A stretch of 64,000 nt of DNA from Saprospiraceae bacterium (GTDB lineage Bacteria; Bacteroidota; Bacteroidia; Chitinophagales; Saprospiraceae), in NCBI GenBank assembly GCA_016711125.1, contig JADJTQ010000005.1:310001-374000 (forward strand). The letters run 5' to 3'. The notes beneath the pieces were generated by a model that was given only the letters and a program-made list of their open reading frames with translations, ran no database searches and had not been told where the DNA came from. Below, one piece after another: positions 49,344-59,387 of the stretch. Numbering within the stretch: position 1 is the first letter of the stretch; the number at the start of each line of letters is the position of its first letter. A program made the translations under genes and the position numbers.

Positions 49344-49913
49344 ACCTCAATATACCAGTATCTGAAAATATTTACAAACACTTAAACATGAATCATGAAA
49401 TTCTCAACAGGCCAACTCCTTGCCTCAAAGGAAGTAAACGCTCTATTAACCCAATCCGCAGACTTCTGCACATTCGTTAGTAATTCCCTCACCCGACATA
49501 AATCGGGAGATTGGGGTGACTGCTGCCGAGAAGATAAACAAGCCAATGAGTGGGCATAAATGGCTCTGACAGACTCTTTTCGGTTTAATGCTATTCTAGA
49601 ACGATACCCACTTAAGTAGCTGAAGTATGATAAAAAAGTATCCTTAAGGGGTTACCTTATTTAGATATCTACATTAAGGAGATTGATCAAAACCAGAGCA
49701 CATATTATACACCTCTCGGCCTTGGCTAGTTGGGTAGGTCTGACTCTCGTCAATGGTGATGTAAAAATATTGTTAGAATTACGTTTTTTTACTACTTTCA
49801 ATTGGTCGGTTACGAATCCATCACTTGTAAATTCAAAGAAACTTGGGAGTTACAAGTCCAAAAGACAGGTAACAGACAATAAAAAACAAGAACTAAAATT
49901 TAAAATTATTGAT
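49344..49913. other. intergenic, nothing recognised
   Basis: No supported gene. The frame of the next gene is open back to 49683 but the upstream part has no family-like features. Confidence 0.4.
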
Positions 49914-50257
49914 ATGAAAACAAAATTGAATTTTGAAAAAACCATTTCCAATTTATTATTCTTGCTACTTGTATTAACGGCAACTTATGGATTAGTCGCT
50001 CAAGAAAAGCCAAGTGAACTTGATACTGCAAAAATTCAAAGACTATATTATATTTTTCCGAATATTATGACTCTTCAGGAATAAGGTTACAATCTGTTGA
50101 AACCGAGCAGATTCCAATAGAATTAGAACCTGGAGATGAAGTAATAGTTAGCGGACTGAAATATTCTGTTGGGAGGGTTATAAGGGAGCACAGAGAAGGA
50201 CCAAATGACCTATTTCTTAATTTGTATAAATACCATTTACAAGGGCCTATTAATTAA
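49914..50257 (+). CDS. small secreted protein of unknown function (one frame break)
   Basis: The ATG at 49914 opens a signal peptide (ISNLLFLLLVLTATYGLVAQ). One more T in the T5 run at 50053-50057 gives a continuous 114-residue product: RLYYIFSEYYDSSGIRLQSV, then PIELEPGDEVIVSGLKYSVG and a tail ending HLQGPIN. A small secreted beta-rich protein. I do not recognise the family; it lies next to FISUMP genes without clear linkage. Confidence 0.5.
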
Positions 50258-50515
50258 ATATTCATTATTGAAGTCATTTGAAAAACGTGTTACAACATTG
50301 TATAACCGGCGTTGTGACGCATTCTACTACTTCCGAATCCACTCGGAATTACTAATGCCAATGCTTAACCGAAAAATAGCAATTAAAAACCCATAACTGA
50401 CGGTTATACCAGATCGTTGTAGATAATGTAAAGTATAAAGTATTTGGTCAGAAGAACCTGAAGTAATTAACTTATTCTTCTTTTGAGGTAGATTCTACCT
50501 GTCTGGGTCTGCGGC

Positions 50516-51333
50516 TCAATCCTTAATGCACCGAACTGAAACCCCAGCCTTCTTGTCAAAATAGTTCCTGTTAATTTCAGGATATATGTACCCAAGCGCA
50601 TTAAAAACAGCAGACTGAGATCCGAATTCTGATGCTCTCCAATAGAAGCCATAAAGCATACCATCATGAAATACTCCATCTGCAAATCTATTTCCTCCTG
50701 ATAGTGCAGTAAATCCGCTGTCATTATTTGCACCTTCGTTAGGGCTAGGCCAGTGATCAAATCCCACTTCTTTTAATTTACCTCCCGCCACATAGCTCTG
50801 TGGTCCATTAATCTCTGGATCTATCGTCCCAGGATCAAGATAGTCTATCAGCGTATTCCACACACTGTCATCAGGTACATGCCAACCTAGTGGACACAGA
50901 CTATCTCCTTCCAGTGCAAACCAATTGTACAACTTTCCATACGGCACTTCATAGCTAGACATGTTCTCGTACCAACACCAAGCTCCAAAGGTGAGCATGG
51001 ACCATTCATTAGCAGCAGTAATCTGGGGAATATCTGCTCCAAGAGCATACTTAGTAGTTCTAAGGTTTTCTCCCATCCGGATTTGTTGGCCAATTTGGAT
51101 AGTCTTGTAATTGTTGCCATCAATATCGCTGACAGAGCCCAGATTAACACCTGTAAGCGATACCCAATAGAGGCCGTTCCAGCCTGAAAATCCATAGTTG
51201 ACGAATTAAATCGGATTGTCCCAAGCGTAGGTGACGGATCTTCGGATTCAGCTACGATGATCGCTCCCTCAATTTCAAGTTTTTCTTGTGCGGCTAAGGT
51301 AAGGGTGCATAGAAGCAAAAAGATGATTTTCAT
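50516..51333 (-). CDS. secreted FISUMP-domain protein 3 (one frame break)
   Basis: About 272 residues after adding one base at the A4 run 51187-51190 (plus strand), which joins SSTMDF to SGWNGLYWVSLTGVN. Signal peptide to LAAQ, short module LEIEGAIIVAESEDPSP and GTIRFNSSTMDFSGW, then the domain: IDGNNYKTIQIGQQ, MGENLRTTKYALG, YGKLYNWFAL, CPLGWHVPDDSVW and SVRCIKD. The most divergent paralogue. Same strand as protein 2 but 1.2 kb upstream of it. Confidence 0.82.
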
Positions 51334-51761
51334 GAGGGTATAGACTTCATTAGTCTCGCTGAGGTGTCTGGTAACAAAAAGGCGTGAGACTAAACTCAGC
51401 CCTACTCTCAGGTATCGCCATACCCTACAGGCAGTCAGATCAAGCCAGTCTCATGGTGTACCTGATCTGTTTCTGGCTGTTTTAGAAATTGGCGATTTCG
51501 AGAGTAGAAACATATTAACGCCTATATTTTCAGCAGCTAAATCTACTGAATACGGAGGAACAAGCATAGAAAAGCTAGGTTAATCCAAGAGGGTCAATAG
51601 ATGCTTGCAGCCTAGAATTGAGATACGTAGCTATTGTGTGCAAATCAAGAGTTTTAATTAACTTTCAGACCCGTTCATGAAGCAATGAGCTGCCTATGGT
51701 TAAGCTTGAGATTTTTAGCTTCAGAATGGCTCTCACTATTCATATAAAAATTGGTCAACTA
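51334..51761. other. intergenic, nothing recognised
   Basis: No gene. Upstream codons of the HsdR-like frame (51696-51761) do not look coding. Confidence 0.4.
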
Positions 51762-52814
51762 ATGGAAATAAATCTACAATTGAAGGCACTTGCTGATAAG
51801 ATCAATCAGATGAAGGATAAGATAGATACAGAGGAAGCCACCAAGACAGCTTTTGTTCTTCCCTTCATAAACTTACTTGGTTATGATATTTTTAATCCCA
51901 CTGAAGTAACTCCCGAATTTACAGCTGATCTGGGTCTTAAAAAGGTGAAAAAGTTGACTATGCTATTTTTCAAAATGGAGCTCCAATCCTGATCATTGAA
52001 TGCAAGAATTGGAAGCAAGATCTAAACGTTCATAATTCCCAACTATTTAGATATTTCCATGTAACAAAAACTCGCTTTGCACTTTTAACAAACGGAATAG
52101 AGTATAGATTCTATTCTGATTTAGAGGCTCAGAATAAGATGGACGAGAAGCCGTTCCTGGAATTTAATATGACAACTCTTAAGGAATCGACGATTGCTGA
52201 AATAGCAAAATTCCATAAATCCAATTTTGATGTTGACAAAATAATAAGCAATGCCAGCGCTCTAAAGTACATAGCAGAAATCAAAAAAATTGTATCTTCT
52301 GAAATCTCAAATCCGACACCTGATCTAATAAGGCATTATGCTAATCAGGTCTATACAGGACGACTTACAGAGAAGGTACTTGAGCACTTCAAGGACTTTG
52401 TTGCAAAGGCTCTAAACCAATATGTAAGTGATAAAGTTAGTGATAGATTAACAGCAGCTTTAACAAAGGAAAATGAGAAGCAGATTGAACAAGATGTGGT
52501 TGAGGAAGAAGTATCCAAAATCGAAACTACGCAAGAAGAATTGGAGGCATATCAGATCGTAGTAGCGATCCTTAGACGAATTATATCTAAAGATCGAATT
52601 GTTCATCGAGATACACAATCATATTTTGGAATCCTACTTGATGACAATAACAGAAAACCTATCTGCAGATTACATCTCAATTCTGGTAAAAAATATATAA
52701 GCCTTTTGGAGATAATAAAATGAGAAAAGAGAACATATTAACTCCATCGATGACATTTATAAATTTGAAAAAGATTTACTACTGACTGTGAGACATTATG
52801 AAGATGAAAAATGA
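51762..52814 (+). CDS. stand-alone HsdR N-terminal-type nuclease (three frame breaks)
   Basis: About 351 residues after one base is added at each of 51939-51943 (A5), 52704-52707 (T4) and 52717-52720 (A4). The N-terminal PD-(D/E)XK nuclease domain of type I restriction enzymes (HSDR_N) is clear: ATKTAFVLPFINLLGYDIFN, DYAIFQNGAPILIIECKN (catalytic ExK) and RFALLTNGIEYRFYSD. A helical middle and a short beta C-terminal (CRLHLNSGKKYISLFGDNKN, then HINSIDDIYKFEKDLLLTV) complete a family of about 350 residues with no helicase part. No methylase or specificity gene is adjacent. Confidence 0.75.
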
Positions 52815-53260
52815 TATTATCGGAAATAAGGAGTTCGGCAGAGTTCGCTCAAGCAAAAAGTCGTGCCAGCTTCCAGCACAGCAGTCTGCCCTCACCCGCA
52901 GCCCCTCCCACCAGACAGCTTTGTCATGCTTTTCGCAGTCTCGCTCACCGAGTCACACGCAGTTACCGGTCTTCTCAGCATTTGATCTCCACTCGCTCCG
53001 GTCAGCTAAAGCCTCCCTGCACTCCTGGAGCACGCTACGCTTCAAAAACTTAAAATCCCTCGCTGCTTGACGAATGGCTCGCCGCTAGGTCACCAGGACC
53101 CAAGCTGCTATGCAGTACCATCAGCTCCACTACGTTTCCGCTGCTGGAGGTCCTGTGGCGCTCGCGTCGGCTTCGCTTGGACAGATGCTATAATTAAGGA
53201 ATTTTTCTGAATTTCAAACTCCAGTAAGCCTGGGTCAATTTCCTTCAGAAACTCCAAAAA
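52815..53260. other. GC-rich gene-free patch
   Basis: From about 52835 to 53195 the base composition is clearly richer in G+C than the surroundings and the codon use of any frame is unlike neighbours. Open plus-strand frames here are rich in Ser, Arg and Pro and unconvincing. CAGGACC (53094) and GGTCCTG (53151) can pair. Foreign or structural-RNA origin are both possible. Confidence 0.4.
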
Positions 53261-53866
53261 TTAGTTGTTCACTAAAGTGATCGAGACTTGGCAGTCAATA
53301 ACATAAAATTCAACGGCATCCTTTATTAAAGAATCACCTTTGAAAACTCGAGATACTATTTCTCTACTACCATCAGGTCGATCAGTACTTTCTATTGCCG
53401 TCCCCTCATATTTTGAAATGAGGGTTATCGCACCATCAAATAGCTCGTCAAAGGTCTTAAGAAATGCCAAATACTCTGCAAATATGGAAGAATTAGCTGT
53501 AGTAATTGTTATTCTTGACTGCCTAGCTTGGTAATCAACCTGAATAGTAGTATTGCCGCTTTCGTGCATCCACTTTCCAGAAAACCATGATGATCGAGAA
53601 GTCGCTTCCTGAGCTTTAAAGCCAACGGGACTTAAAATATCGTCAAAAGCTTCGAAATTCACGAGCGGGTAAGTCTCAGCACCATTAGCTTCACCTAAGA
53701 ATTGCATTCCACCAAGCGTCGCTGTAAAATATTTCACCCAGATTTTATTGCTTTCCTGAGCTTTTAGTGCTGGAGACGTATTGTAAAAAATGGGGAAGAA
53801 AAATACCAATCTTTGATAGTGACAAATAATAGCATAATTATTAACTAGCCTCCCTAGTTGAAGCAT
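53261..53866 (-). CDS. hypothetical secreted protein
   Basis: 201 codons open; the likely start is a TTG about 20 codons in, before VFFFPIFYNTSPALKAQ, a signal peptide. The mature part (about 165 residues) is mixed: VKYFTATLGGMQFLGEANG, WFSGKWMHESGNTTIQVDYQ, then FLKTFDELFDGAITL. I recognise no family. Upstream homopolymers could hide the true ATG (a nearby ATG in another frame precedes LLFVTIK). Placed between two nuclease-type genes but on the other strand. Confidence 0.5.
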   Translation of the reverse strand: MLQLGRLVNNYAIICHYQRLVFFFPIFYNTSPALKAQESNKIWVKYFTATLGGMQFLGEANGAETYPLVNFEAFDDILSPVGFKAQEATSRSSWFSGKWMHESGNTTIQVDYQARQSRITITTANSSIFAEYLAFLKTFDELFDGAITLISKYEGTAIESTDRPDGSREIVSRVFKGDSLIKDAVEFYVIDCQVSITLVNN

Positions 53867-53979
53867 AGTGGCATATTTTACCTATAGAGACGTCACGGAC
53901 CTATATAGACGATATTAAGCATTTTTTTCTGTCTCAAACGTTATGATTTTGAGAAGTTTGGAAGTTTTTTAATAGGTAC

Positions 53980-54295
53980 CTACGTTTCAATGTTGACCCC
54001 CACAATATTTTTCGTATGGGTGGTATCGTTCATTGAATGCCAGTCAGCATTTGTCAGTCTAACAAAACCACCATTTGTTAAGTAAAGTGTATCATTAGAC
54101 GACGACAGTATCTGGTATTCCACCAAAGAAGAAGCATCCCTAACACCCAATGTCCCATCCGGTAATCTCACCACAACGCTGTCTGCTGCATTGTCCTTGA
54201 TCAACTCTGAGACCTTGGAACTACCTTCCACTTCAAGGGTTTGGGGCTACCAAGCTGGTTGAAAACAATACTAAACAAATAAAGATAAATCTCAC
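53980..54295 (-). CDS. short surface-protein N-terminus (one frame break)
   Basis: A GTG at 54295 opens a signal peptide (RFIFICLVLFSTSLVAQ). One base fewer in the G4 run at 54243-54246 joins it to TLEVEGSSKVSELIKDN and VVVRLPDGTLGVRDASSL. These modules (EVEG, VRLPDGTLGVRD, LYLTNGGFVRL) are found at the start of long trimeric/S74 surface proteins in this phylum. Here the frame stops after about 104 residues (GVNIET), so it is either a short family member or a truncated one. Confidence 0.5.
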
Positions 54296-54437
54296 AAGTC
54301 CATAAATGAAGGTCTCAAATTAAGAAAAAGCTTCTGATATTCTCTCCAAAACGGAGTTTGCAACCTCTCAGAATATATAGATCTACCGTCTTCTGATTTC
54401 TAAGATTTATATATTGCATATAAATATTACAGCACCG

Positions 54438-55439
54438 ATGCCATTGTATAAGATTGATAATAATAAAATCCTCCCGATCTCGCGGACTACTTTCGCCCAG
54501 CAGAATGTAAAAGAACGTAAGGATTTACAGCAGATGCTCAAATCGCAGATAGAGATAATATCACCGGATACTTTAATCGTTGCAGAAGAATTTGGAGAAT
54601 GGGATGACAGCCGAAGACGCATTGACCTTCTCGGCATTGATAGGTCAGCCAATTTGGTAGTTATTGAACTGAAGCGTACTGAGGATGGAGGACACATGGA
54701 GCTGCAAAGCATTCGGTATGCAGCCATGATATCAACTCTCACTTTTGATAAACTCGTTGGGATTTATTCTCAATATTTGAAAGATAATGCACAGAACGTA
54801 GATGCTTCAGAAAGTCTGCTTGAGTTCTTGGACTGGACCGAAAAGGATGAGGACCGTTTTGCCCAAGAGGTAAAAATAGTGCTTGCGTCCGCCGAGTTTT
54901 CTAAAGAATTAACAACGTCTGTGATGTGGCTAAATGAATTTGGTCTTGATATCCGGTGCGTTAGAATGCATCCATACGAAAGTAATGGAGAAACACTATT
55001 AGACATCCAAACTGTGATTCCTATCCCAGAAGTGGCCGATTACCAGATAAGGATCAGAGAAAAAAAGCAAAAGGAACGTCAGTCACGATCATATTCTAAG
55101 GACTATACTAAGTATGATCTCAGTATTGCTGGTAGGAACTATGATGGTCTTAACAAAAGGCAGCTTATGTATGTCCTGGTCTCTGAAATTATAAAAACAG
55201 CAGATAATCCAGAGTACATTACCGATGCTTTGCCCAGGAGGAAGTTCAAGATCTTTGAAGGTATTCTTGATGCAGATACAGTCAATGCAAGGTTGATGGC
55301 AGAAGACAGGGGTGGCGTGATCGCTAGAGTTAATCGGTTTTTCTCAAAAGAAGGGGAGTTTTATCACATAGAGGGTAAAACTTATGTCCTTAGCAATCAA
55401 TGGGGTAGAAATTACTTTGGATGCAGTAGCAAGCTGTAA
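54438..55439 (+). CDS. NucS-like PD-(D/E)XK endonuclease domain protein
   Basis: 333 residues from the ATG at 54438 (an upstream alternative start adds eight residues). The nuclease core is visible: EEFGEWDDSRRRIDLLGIDR (metal-binding Asp) followed by LVVIELKRTEDGG (ExK), as in DUF91/NucS-type enzymes. The long C-terminal half (about 140-333) is helical with a charged linker (IREKKQKERQ) and may bind DNA. True NucS resolves mismatches; this is a solitary relative, probably a restriction or repair nuclease in an accessory region next to the HSDR_N protein. Confidence 0.75.
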   Translation: MPLYKIDNNKILPISRTTFAQQNVKERKDLQQMLKSQIEIISPDTLIVAEEFGEWDDSRRRIDLLGIDRSANLVVIELKRTEDGGHMELQSIRYAAMISTLTFDKLVGIYSQYLKDNAQNVDASESLLEFLDWTEKDEDRFAQEVKIVLASAEFSKELTTSVMWLNEFGLDIRCVRMHPYESNGETLLDIQTVIPIPEVADYQIRIREKKQKERQSRSYSKDYTKYDLSIAGRNYDGLNKRQLMYVLVSEIIKTADNPEYITDALPRRKFKIFEGILDADTVNARLMAEDRGGVIARVNRFFSKEGEFYHIEGKTYVLSNQWGRNYFGCSSKL

Positions 55440-55950
55440 GAATTTATTCCCGGAGTTGCATATTAATATTACTCCGATGTGACCGATCAAATCCTAACTA
55501 CCGAGATCAATATCTTTGGATATCTGCTATAGATGAAAAAATAGAATCTCGGAAGTCAATAAAAATATAGGCTGTCGGCCAATTTTGACTGGATGTTTTC
55601 TATTAGAAAAAGGTAGCTAAATCTAAGGCGTCTAGATATGCATCAAGACAACTAACGCTCTTAAAGCTCCGAATGTCCTAATACTGTGATATTGCTCATC
55701 GTAGTAGACCTCCACATAGAAGTCCTCAAGGGCATATAGATTGACCTTGCCCTTCTCATAATCCCTCCAAGTTAGATAGGTGGCATGATCCCAGACCGTA
55801 TCTGCTTTCTTATTTAGATCAAATGCTATGAACTCATATAGACCATAACATAATATGTAGCAGAAATTGGGCCAAAAAAAAGGATAGTATCACAGTATGA
55901 TCCCTATATTCACAGCATCTAGTTTTTTAACCCAAACAAAAAAACTCGCC
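55440..55950. other. intergenic with a remnant frame
   Basis: No complete gene; see the minus-strand fragment at 55632-55889. Confidence 0.4.
55632..55889 (-). pseudogene. gene remnant, 85 open codons without a start
   Basis: The minus-strand frame lacks a start but reads protein-like: LYEFIAFDLNKKADTVWDH, ATYLTWRDYEKGKVNLYALE and DFYVEVYYDEQYHSIRTFGA. An eight-T run sits at its 5' end (55874-55881), so a homopolymer error could have hidden the true start. Family unknown. Confidence 0.35.
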
Positions 55951-56682
55951 ATGCGATATATACTACTAATTGTATCATCCACCGTATTCAATATGGCTGT
56001 TGGTCAAACGGAAGAACATGAACGTAAGTATCTTAATGACTTAGTTAAAGAGGCTTCATCAGAACAGATTTCAGTAATTCAACAGACTGAGCTTAGAGAA
56101 TTAGGAAAGGCCTGGAACCAGCTTATGAAAGATTTCGGTGGGTATCCCAGCCTTCCTTATAATGAAACTACTAACGAAATAGAATTTAGCTACATTCTCG
56201 ATCTCCCTGGTATAGACCAGCAAATTATCCTTCGAAGGATAAAGGAATGGATAGCAATAAACTTTGCTTCAATCTCGAATGCTTTGCATTATGAAGATGC
56301 TGAGCAAGGAAAATTGATAACAAAAGGTTGGCGTCCGTTAACTATTCGGACAATAGGGCCTCGTAATTTTTGGGGTATTCCCAAGGGCGAGACTATTGAC
56401 GCTTTAAAATGCTTCTTTACGGCCATATATACAGTTAAGGAGGGGAAAGTAAAAGTGGAGTACAGGAGTATTGAATTTGAATCACGATACTTCAGCATTC
56501 TCAGCAATACTTACCGTACTACTAAACAGCACATCAGTGAATTATATCCGGTAACCGCCGCCGACAAAGACTCATGGAAAAGTAGACTTAGCACGCTACA
56601 AGAGACTAACCGAGCGATGGCACTAAGCGTAGCCGTGCAAGAATACTACATAAAGGAGTACGTCAATGATTACCAATTTTAA
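55951..56682 (+). CDS. secreted DUF4468-like protein
   Basis: 243 residues from the ATG at 55951; the leader ILLIVSSTVFNMAVGQ is a signal peptide. The core (about 70-170) fits DUF4468, a TBP-like fold found in Bacteroidota: EIEFSYILDLPGIDQQIILR, then RIKEWIAINFAS and LITKGWRP. The C-terminal third is helical (YRTTKQHISELYPVTAADKD). Function unknown; secreted. Its last about 22 codons are duplicated after the IS66 element at 60907, so a second, broken copy of this locus existed. Confidence 0.65.
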   Translation: MRYILLIVSSTVFNMAVGQTEEHERKYLNDLVKEASSEQISVIQQTELRELGKAWNQLMKDFGGYPSLPYNETTNEIEFSYILDLPGIDQQIILRRIKEWIAINFASISNALHYEDAEQGKLITKGWRPLTIRTIGPRNFWGIPKGETIDALKCFFTAIYTVKEGKVKVEYRSIEFESRYFSILSNTYRTTKQHISELYPVTAADKDSWKSRLSTLQETNRAMALSVAVQEYYIKEYVNDYQF

Positions 56683-56851
56683 ATAAATGTACTAAGTATC
56701 CTTGCCTCTCGTATTAAACCTTTTCTATCATGTACTTATGAGAGAAAAACCCAACCAATCAGGATTGAAATCCATTAAAATATTCAATCCGGCACATCTG
56801 TCTGATCATGAGCTTCTTAGGGCTATGACTCAAATCTATCAACTACCACCA
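56618..56851 (+). repeat. 234-bp direct repeat, copy 1
   Basis: Covers the 3' end of the DUF4468-like gene and the start of the small-protein gene. It matches 60907-61140 with two one-base indels and one substitution. Confidence 0.85.
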
Positions 56852-56962
56852 GAACAAATTATTATAGAAGAGGGTAAAGAGGTGTCGGCTTTTCTTAGAA
56901 GGGTGAATGAGGAGATTTCATACCGGTGTCAAACTAGATCACTTGCTACGATGCCTGTCTAA
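56738..56962 (+). CDS. small paralogous protein, copy 2
   Basis: 74 residues from the ATG at 56738. The core LSDHELLRAMTQIYQLPPE is shared with copy 1 at 47515, as is the C-terminal NEEISYRCQTRSL. Predicted helical and cytoplasmic. The gene starts 55 bp after the DUF4468-like stop. The same gene start recurs at 61027 in a truncated third copy. No known family. Confidence 0.7.
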   Translation: MREKPNQSGLKSIKIFNPAHLSDHELLRAMTQIYQLPPEQIIIEEGKEVSAFLRRVNEEISYRCQTRSLATMPV

Positions 56963-57151
56963 ATTACTGCTTCTGAAAAACCTCGACCGTCACTTAATAC
57001 TTGGACTAAGCCTGCAAGGCATGGCACGCTTATTGTCCTTAAAAAATCACCTTGGATTTCAATGATTCTATGACATGGTAACCTAAGCTTGATGATATAG
57101 ATGTTCGGTCCATCCTAGAATATTGGGCAGTATTTACAAATCAAAATAGAG

Positions 57152-57723
57152 ATGAAATCTACTAATTTCATTGTGGCAAAATCCGAATTATTGCAGGCTC
57201 TGAAGAGTCTCCAAAAAATTGAGAGAGTAGCGAGAAAAAAAAGTACTTTAGAAGTGACCCTTATTGAGGGATATCTGGAATTGAGTATACCTGGAGCTCA
57301 ATTAAAAGTGAGCGCTCTTACAAAGGGTGGTGCTAAATTCACATCACAATTATGGTATTACAACGACTTTGTAAAAAGTGCCAGTGGGGAGGAACTATGC
57401 TTTACTCTTGTTGAAAACGGACTAAATCTAGGAAGAACAACTATTCTCGTAAAATCAATTTTTTTGAATCAGATCAAATACTCAGAAGCATCTCCATTCC
57501 CATTAATTACTCTTATACTGACTTGCTAAGGCTCTACTTTTCAGAACAATATACCGAAGAGGAATTAACATTTAACAACTTAGATAAGGATGTAGCCAAT
57601 TCATTAAAATCTTTGAGCAATGATATATCAAAGGTATTCACCGTGTTTAAGAAATACGGAATCACCCGGGATGAGATCGAGCGCTTTGTGAGCTCCAAAT
57701 TGGAGACACAACATCAGGGATAA
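57152..57723 (+). CDS. hypothetical protein, sliding-clamp-like beta pattern (one frame break)
   Basis: One more T in the T7 run at 57459-57465 joins two frames to 190 residues: VKSIFFESDQILRSISI. The N-terminal half (about 1-110) has FIVAKSELLQALKSLQKIE, then beta-pairs LEVTLIEGYLELSIPGAQ and FTLVENGLNLGRTTI; this resembles one repeat of a DNA sliding clamp by eye, though far too short for one. The C-terminal part is helical (YTDLLRLYFSEQY, ITRDEIERFVSSKLE). No signal peptide. Function unknown; a nucleic-acid link is guesswork. Confidence 0.55.
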
Positions 57724-58119
57724 TGTTATTTGAATACAGTCTCACCATCTAGAGTACAGCTCATTCCAGAGTTTTGCTACCTTGAGATCAAAAGATAGAT
57801 TATTCAGTTCGATGTACTAAGGATTAATCTCGACGATTATTCCGCAAACTTTCTACTTGAAGAATGTTTCTTCTCCCGATGAAGGTCGGTATTTTTGGTC
57901 GACCATTTTCGCATCATACATAGTAATTATAAAACTTTACTTCTTTTTATCATGCCAATTGGTACCCTGGTTAATTCAGGACTGGGGAAAAGTAGTGCTG
58001 GGGAAAGTGCACTTTTTGCACTGGTCCCTGAGTACAGATAGTGTGCATTGATTCATGTTTTCTCAGCGATCCATTAAAATTATCTCGTCCTGCATTCAAT
58101 CTATTTTATGATCGGTTCG
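57724..58119. other. intergenic, nothing recognised
   Basis: No supported gene, repeat or RNA. Confidence 0.4.
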
Positions 58120-58515
58120 TTATTTTTCACTGTAGTGTCTAATGAGTTGTTGTGCTAGCTTTTCATCAGCCTCAGACTTAATTTCAATAGTGTGTGAAAA
58201 ACCTTTACCAGAAATCTCTATGTGGGTTTTCTCTCCTCTTTGTTTTTGTCGATTTTTCCAGATTGCAATTAAAGCTAAGACCGCAGTTAAGTAATTCGGG
58301 AGTTGTTCAATAATGGTCATAATTAATTCCGGGCCATCCTCATGCCTCTCTAAATATCCACCACCTTCTTTTAGTCTAGCTTGTGGAAAACTGGTAGTTG
58401 GCTTAATCTTGGGATTTGGACCAATTAGCTTTATAAGATGGTCCTCCACGCTAGAATCGTAGTTATCACGAGGCCCGGACTTGGATCGTTTATATCGGAT
58501 AGTAATTTGGGACAT
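58120..58515 (-). CDS. small membrane protein resembling effector-associated EACC1
   Basis: 131 residues: a basic N-terminal arm (ITIRYKRSKSGPRDNYDSS), a central hydrophobic helix (LPNYLTAVLALIAIWKNRQK, about 73-92) and a short beta-strand tail (THIEISGKGFSHTIEIKSEA). This order (helix in a pair with ISGKG-like strands) resembles the constant component EACC1 of NTP-dependent conflict systems as I remember it, but no effector or STAND ATPase lies next to it. The IS66 element sits 33 bp upstream and may have removed partners. Confidence 0.4.
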   Translation of the reverse strand: MSQITIRYKRSKSGPRDNYDSSVEDHLIKLIGPNPKIKPTTSFPQARLKEGGGYLERHEDGPELIMTIIEQLPNYLTAVLALIAIWKNRQKQRGEKTHIEISGKGFSHTIEIKSEADEKLAQQLIRHYSEK

Positions 58516-58622
58516 TCTTATGAATTTGATGAGTTATAGTTCTCATGGGTAAGCGCTCAGGCATGAGCGTCTTGGATGATCAAGAAAAAGCCTACACCTT
58601 TGTGTAAAATAAAGGCAAAGGT

Positions 58623-58949
58623 ATGAAGAGACATAATGCGACAGAGATATTTCCACTCATAGCTGCCTACGAAGAAGGCACCTTATCGAAGGAAGGTTTC
58701 TGCAAGAAGACTCGATTAAAGGAAAGCAGTTTGATTTACTGGCGGAATAAGTATCAAAAGCACATGGACACCGAGAATGGTGCTGTATCTCCGACCAGGT
58801 CGAAGACCGAGGCTTTCGTTCGGGTGAATCCTGGGATAGTAAGGAATCCGGATTTCCAGATGGAAATAATAATGCCTGATGGGAAACGTGTTCGATTCTC
58901 TTCATTGGTTCCAGAAGCATACTTAGAAAATATTTTGACCATAAGATGA
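58623..58949 (+). CDS. tnpA: IS66 accessory protein TnpA
   Basis: 108 residues. Helix-turn-helix-like N-terminus (IAAYEEGTLSKEGFCKKTRL) and the family end VRVNPGIVRNPDFQ, then MEIIMPDGKRVRFSS. TnpA is needed with TnpB for IS66 transposition. Its stop overlaps the tnpB start (ATGA). Confidence 0.85.
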   Translation: MKRHNATEIFPLIAAYEEGTLSKEGFCKKTRLKESSLIYWRNKYQKHMDTENGAVSPTRSKTEAFVRVNPGIVRNPDFQMEIIMPDGKRVRFSSLVPEAYLENILTIR

Positions 58950-59312
58950 TTGGCATTCCTGGAGTTCGGACCTATTATCTGTATCGTAAGCCAACAGACA
59001 TGCGCAAAAGTTTGTAACGGACTTGGTGGTGTGGTCAACAATGAAATGGGTAAGGATTTATTAAGTGGCGATGGCTTTATATTTCTTAATAAACGACGAA
59101 CGCTCATTAAGGTGTTAGTCTGGGATCGTACGGGGTATGTGATTTATTACAAAAAGTTGGCTTCTGGCACTTTGGAGCTTCCGGATTGGAAAGAAGACCT
59201 CGAGACACAGCAATTGGAGATATCGACCTTACTGATGATGTTGGAAGGAGTTGAAATTGGCACTGCCAAATTACGTAAACGGTATATAAACCCGGAAAGG
59301 AAAAGAGCATAA
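58946..59312 (+). CDS. tnpB: IS66 Orf2-like protein TnpB (one frame break)
   Basis: About 121 residues, starting MIGIPGVRTYYLYRKPTDMR at the ATG that overlaps the tnpA stop. One base fewer in TTT 59011-59013 joins this to CNGLGGVVNNEMGKDLLSGD, and on to FIFLNKRRTLIKVLVWDRTG, the hallmark of IS66 Orf2. Intact after repair. Confidence 0.85.
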
Positions 59313-59387
59313 ATAGACCTAAAATAAATATAAAATTTCTGGATATGCATTAGCAATAATATGCATATGTTTTTGTATTTTTATTAG

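Noticed and set aside
52798..53070. Ser/Arg/Pro-rich plus-strand frames
   Set aside because: Produced by the GC-rich patch; two frames are open at once, and neither looks like protein.
52835..53195. Integron attC array
   Set aside because: No paired core sites of the RYYYAAC type and no integrase gene seen.
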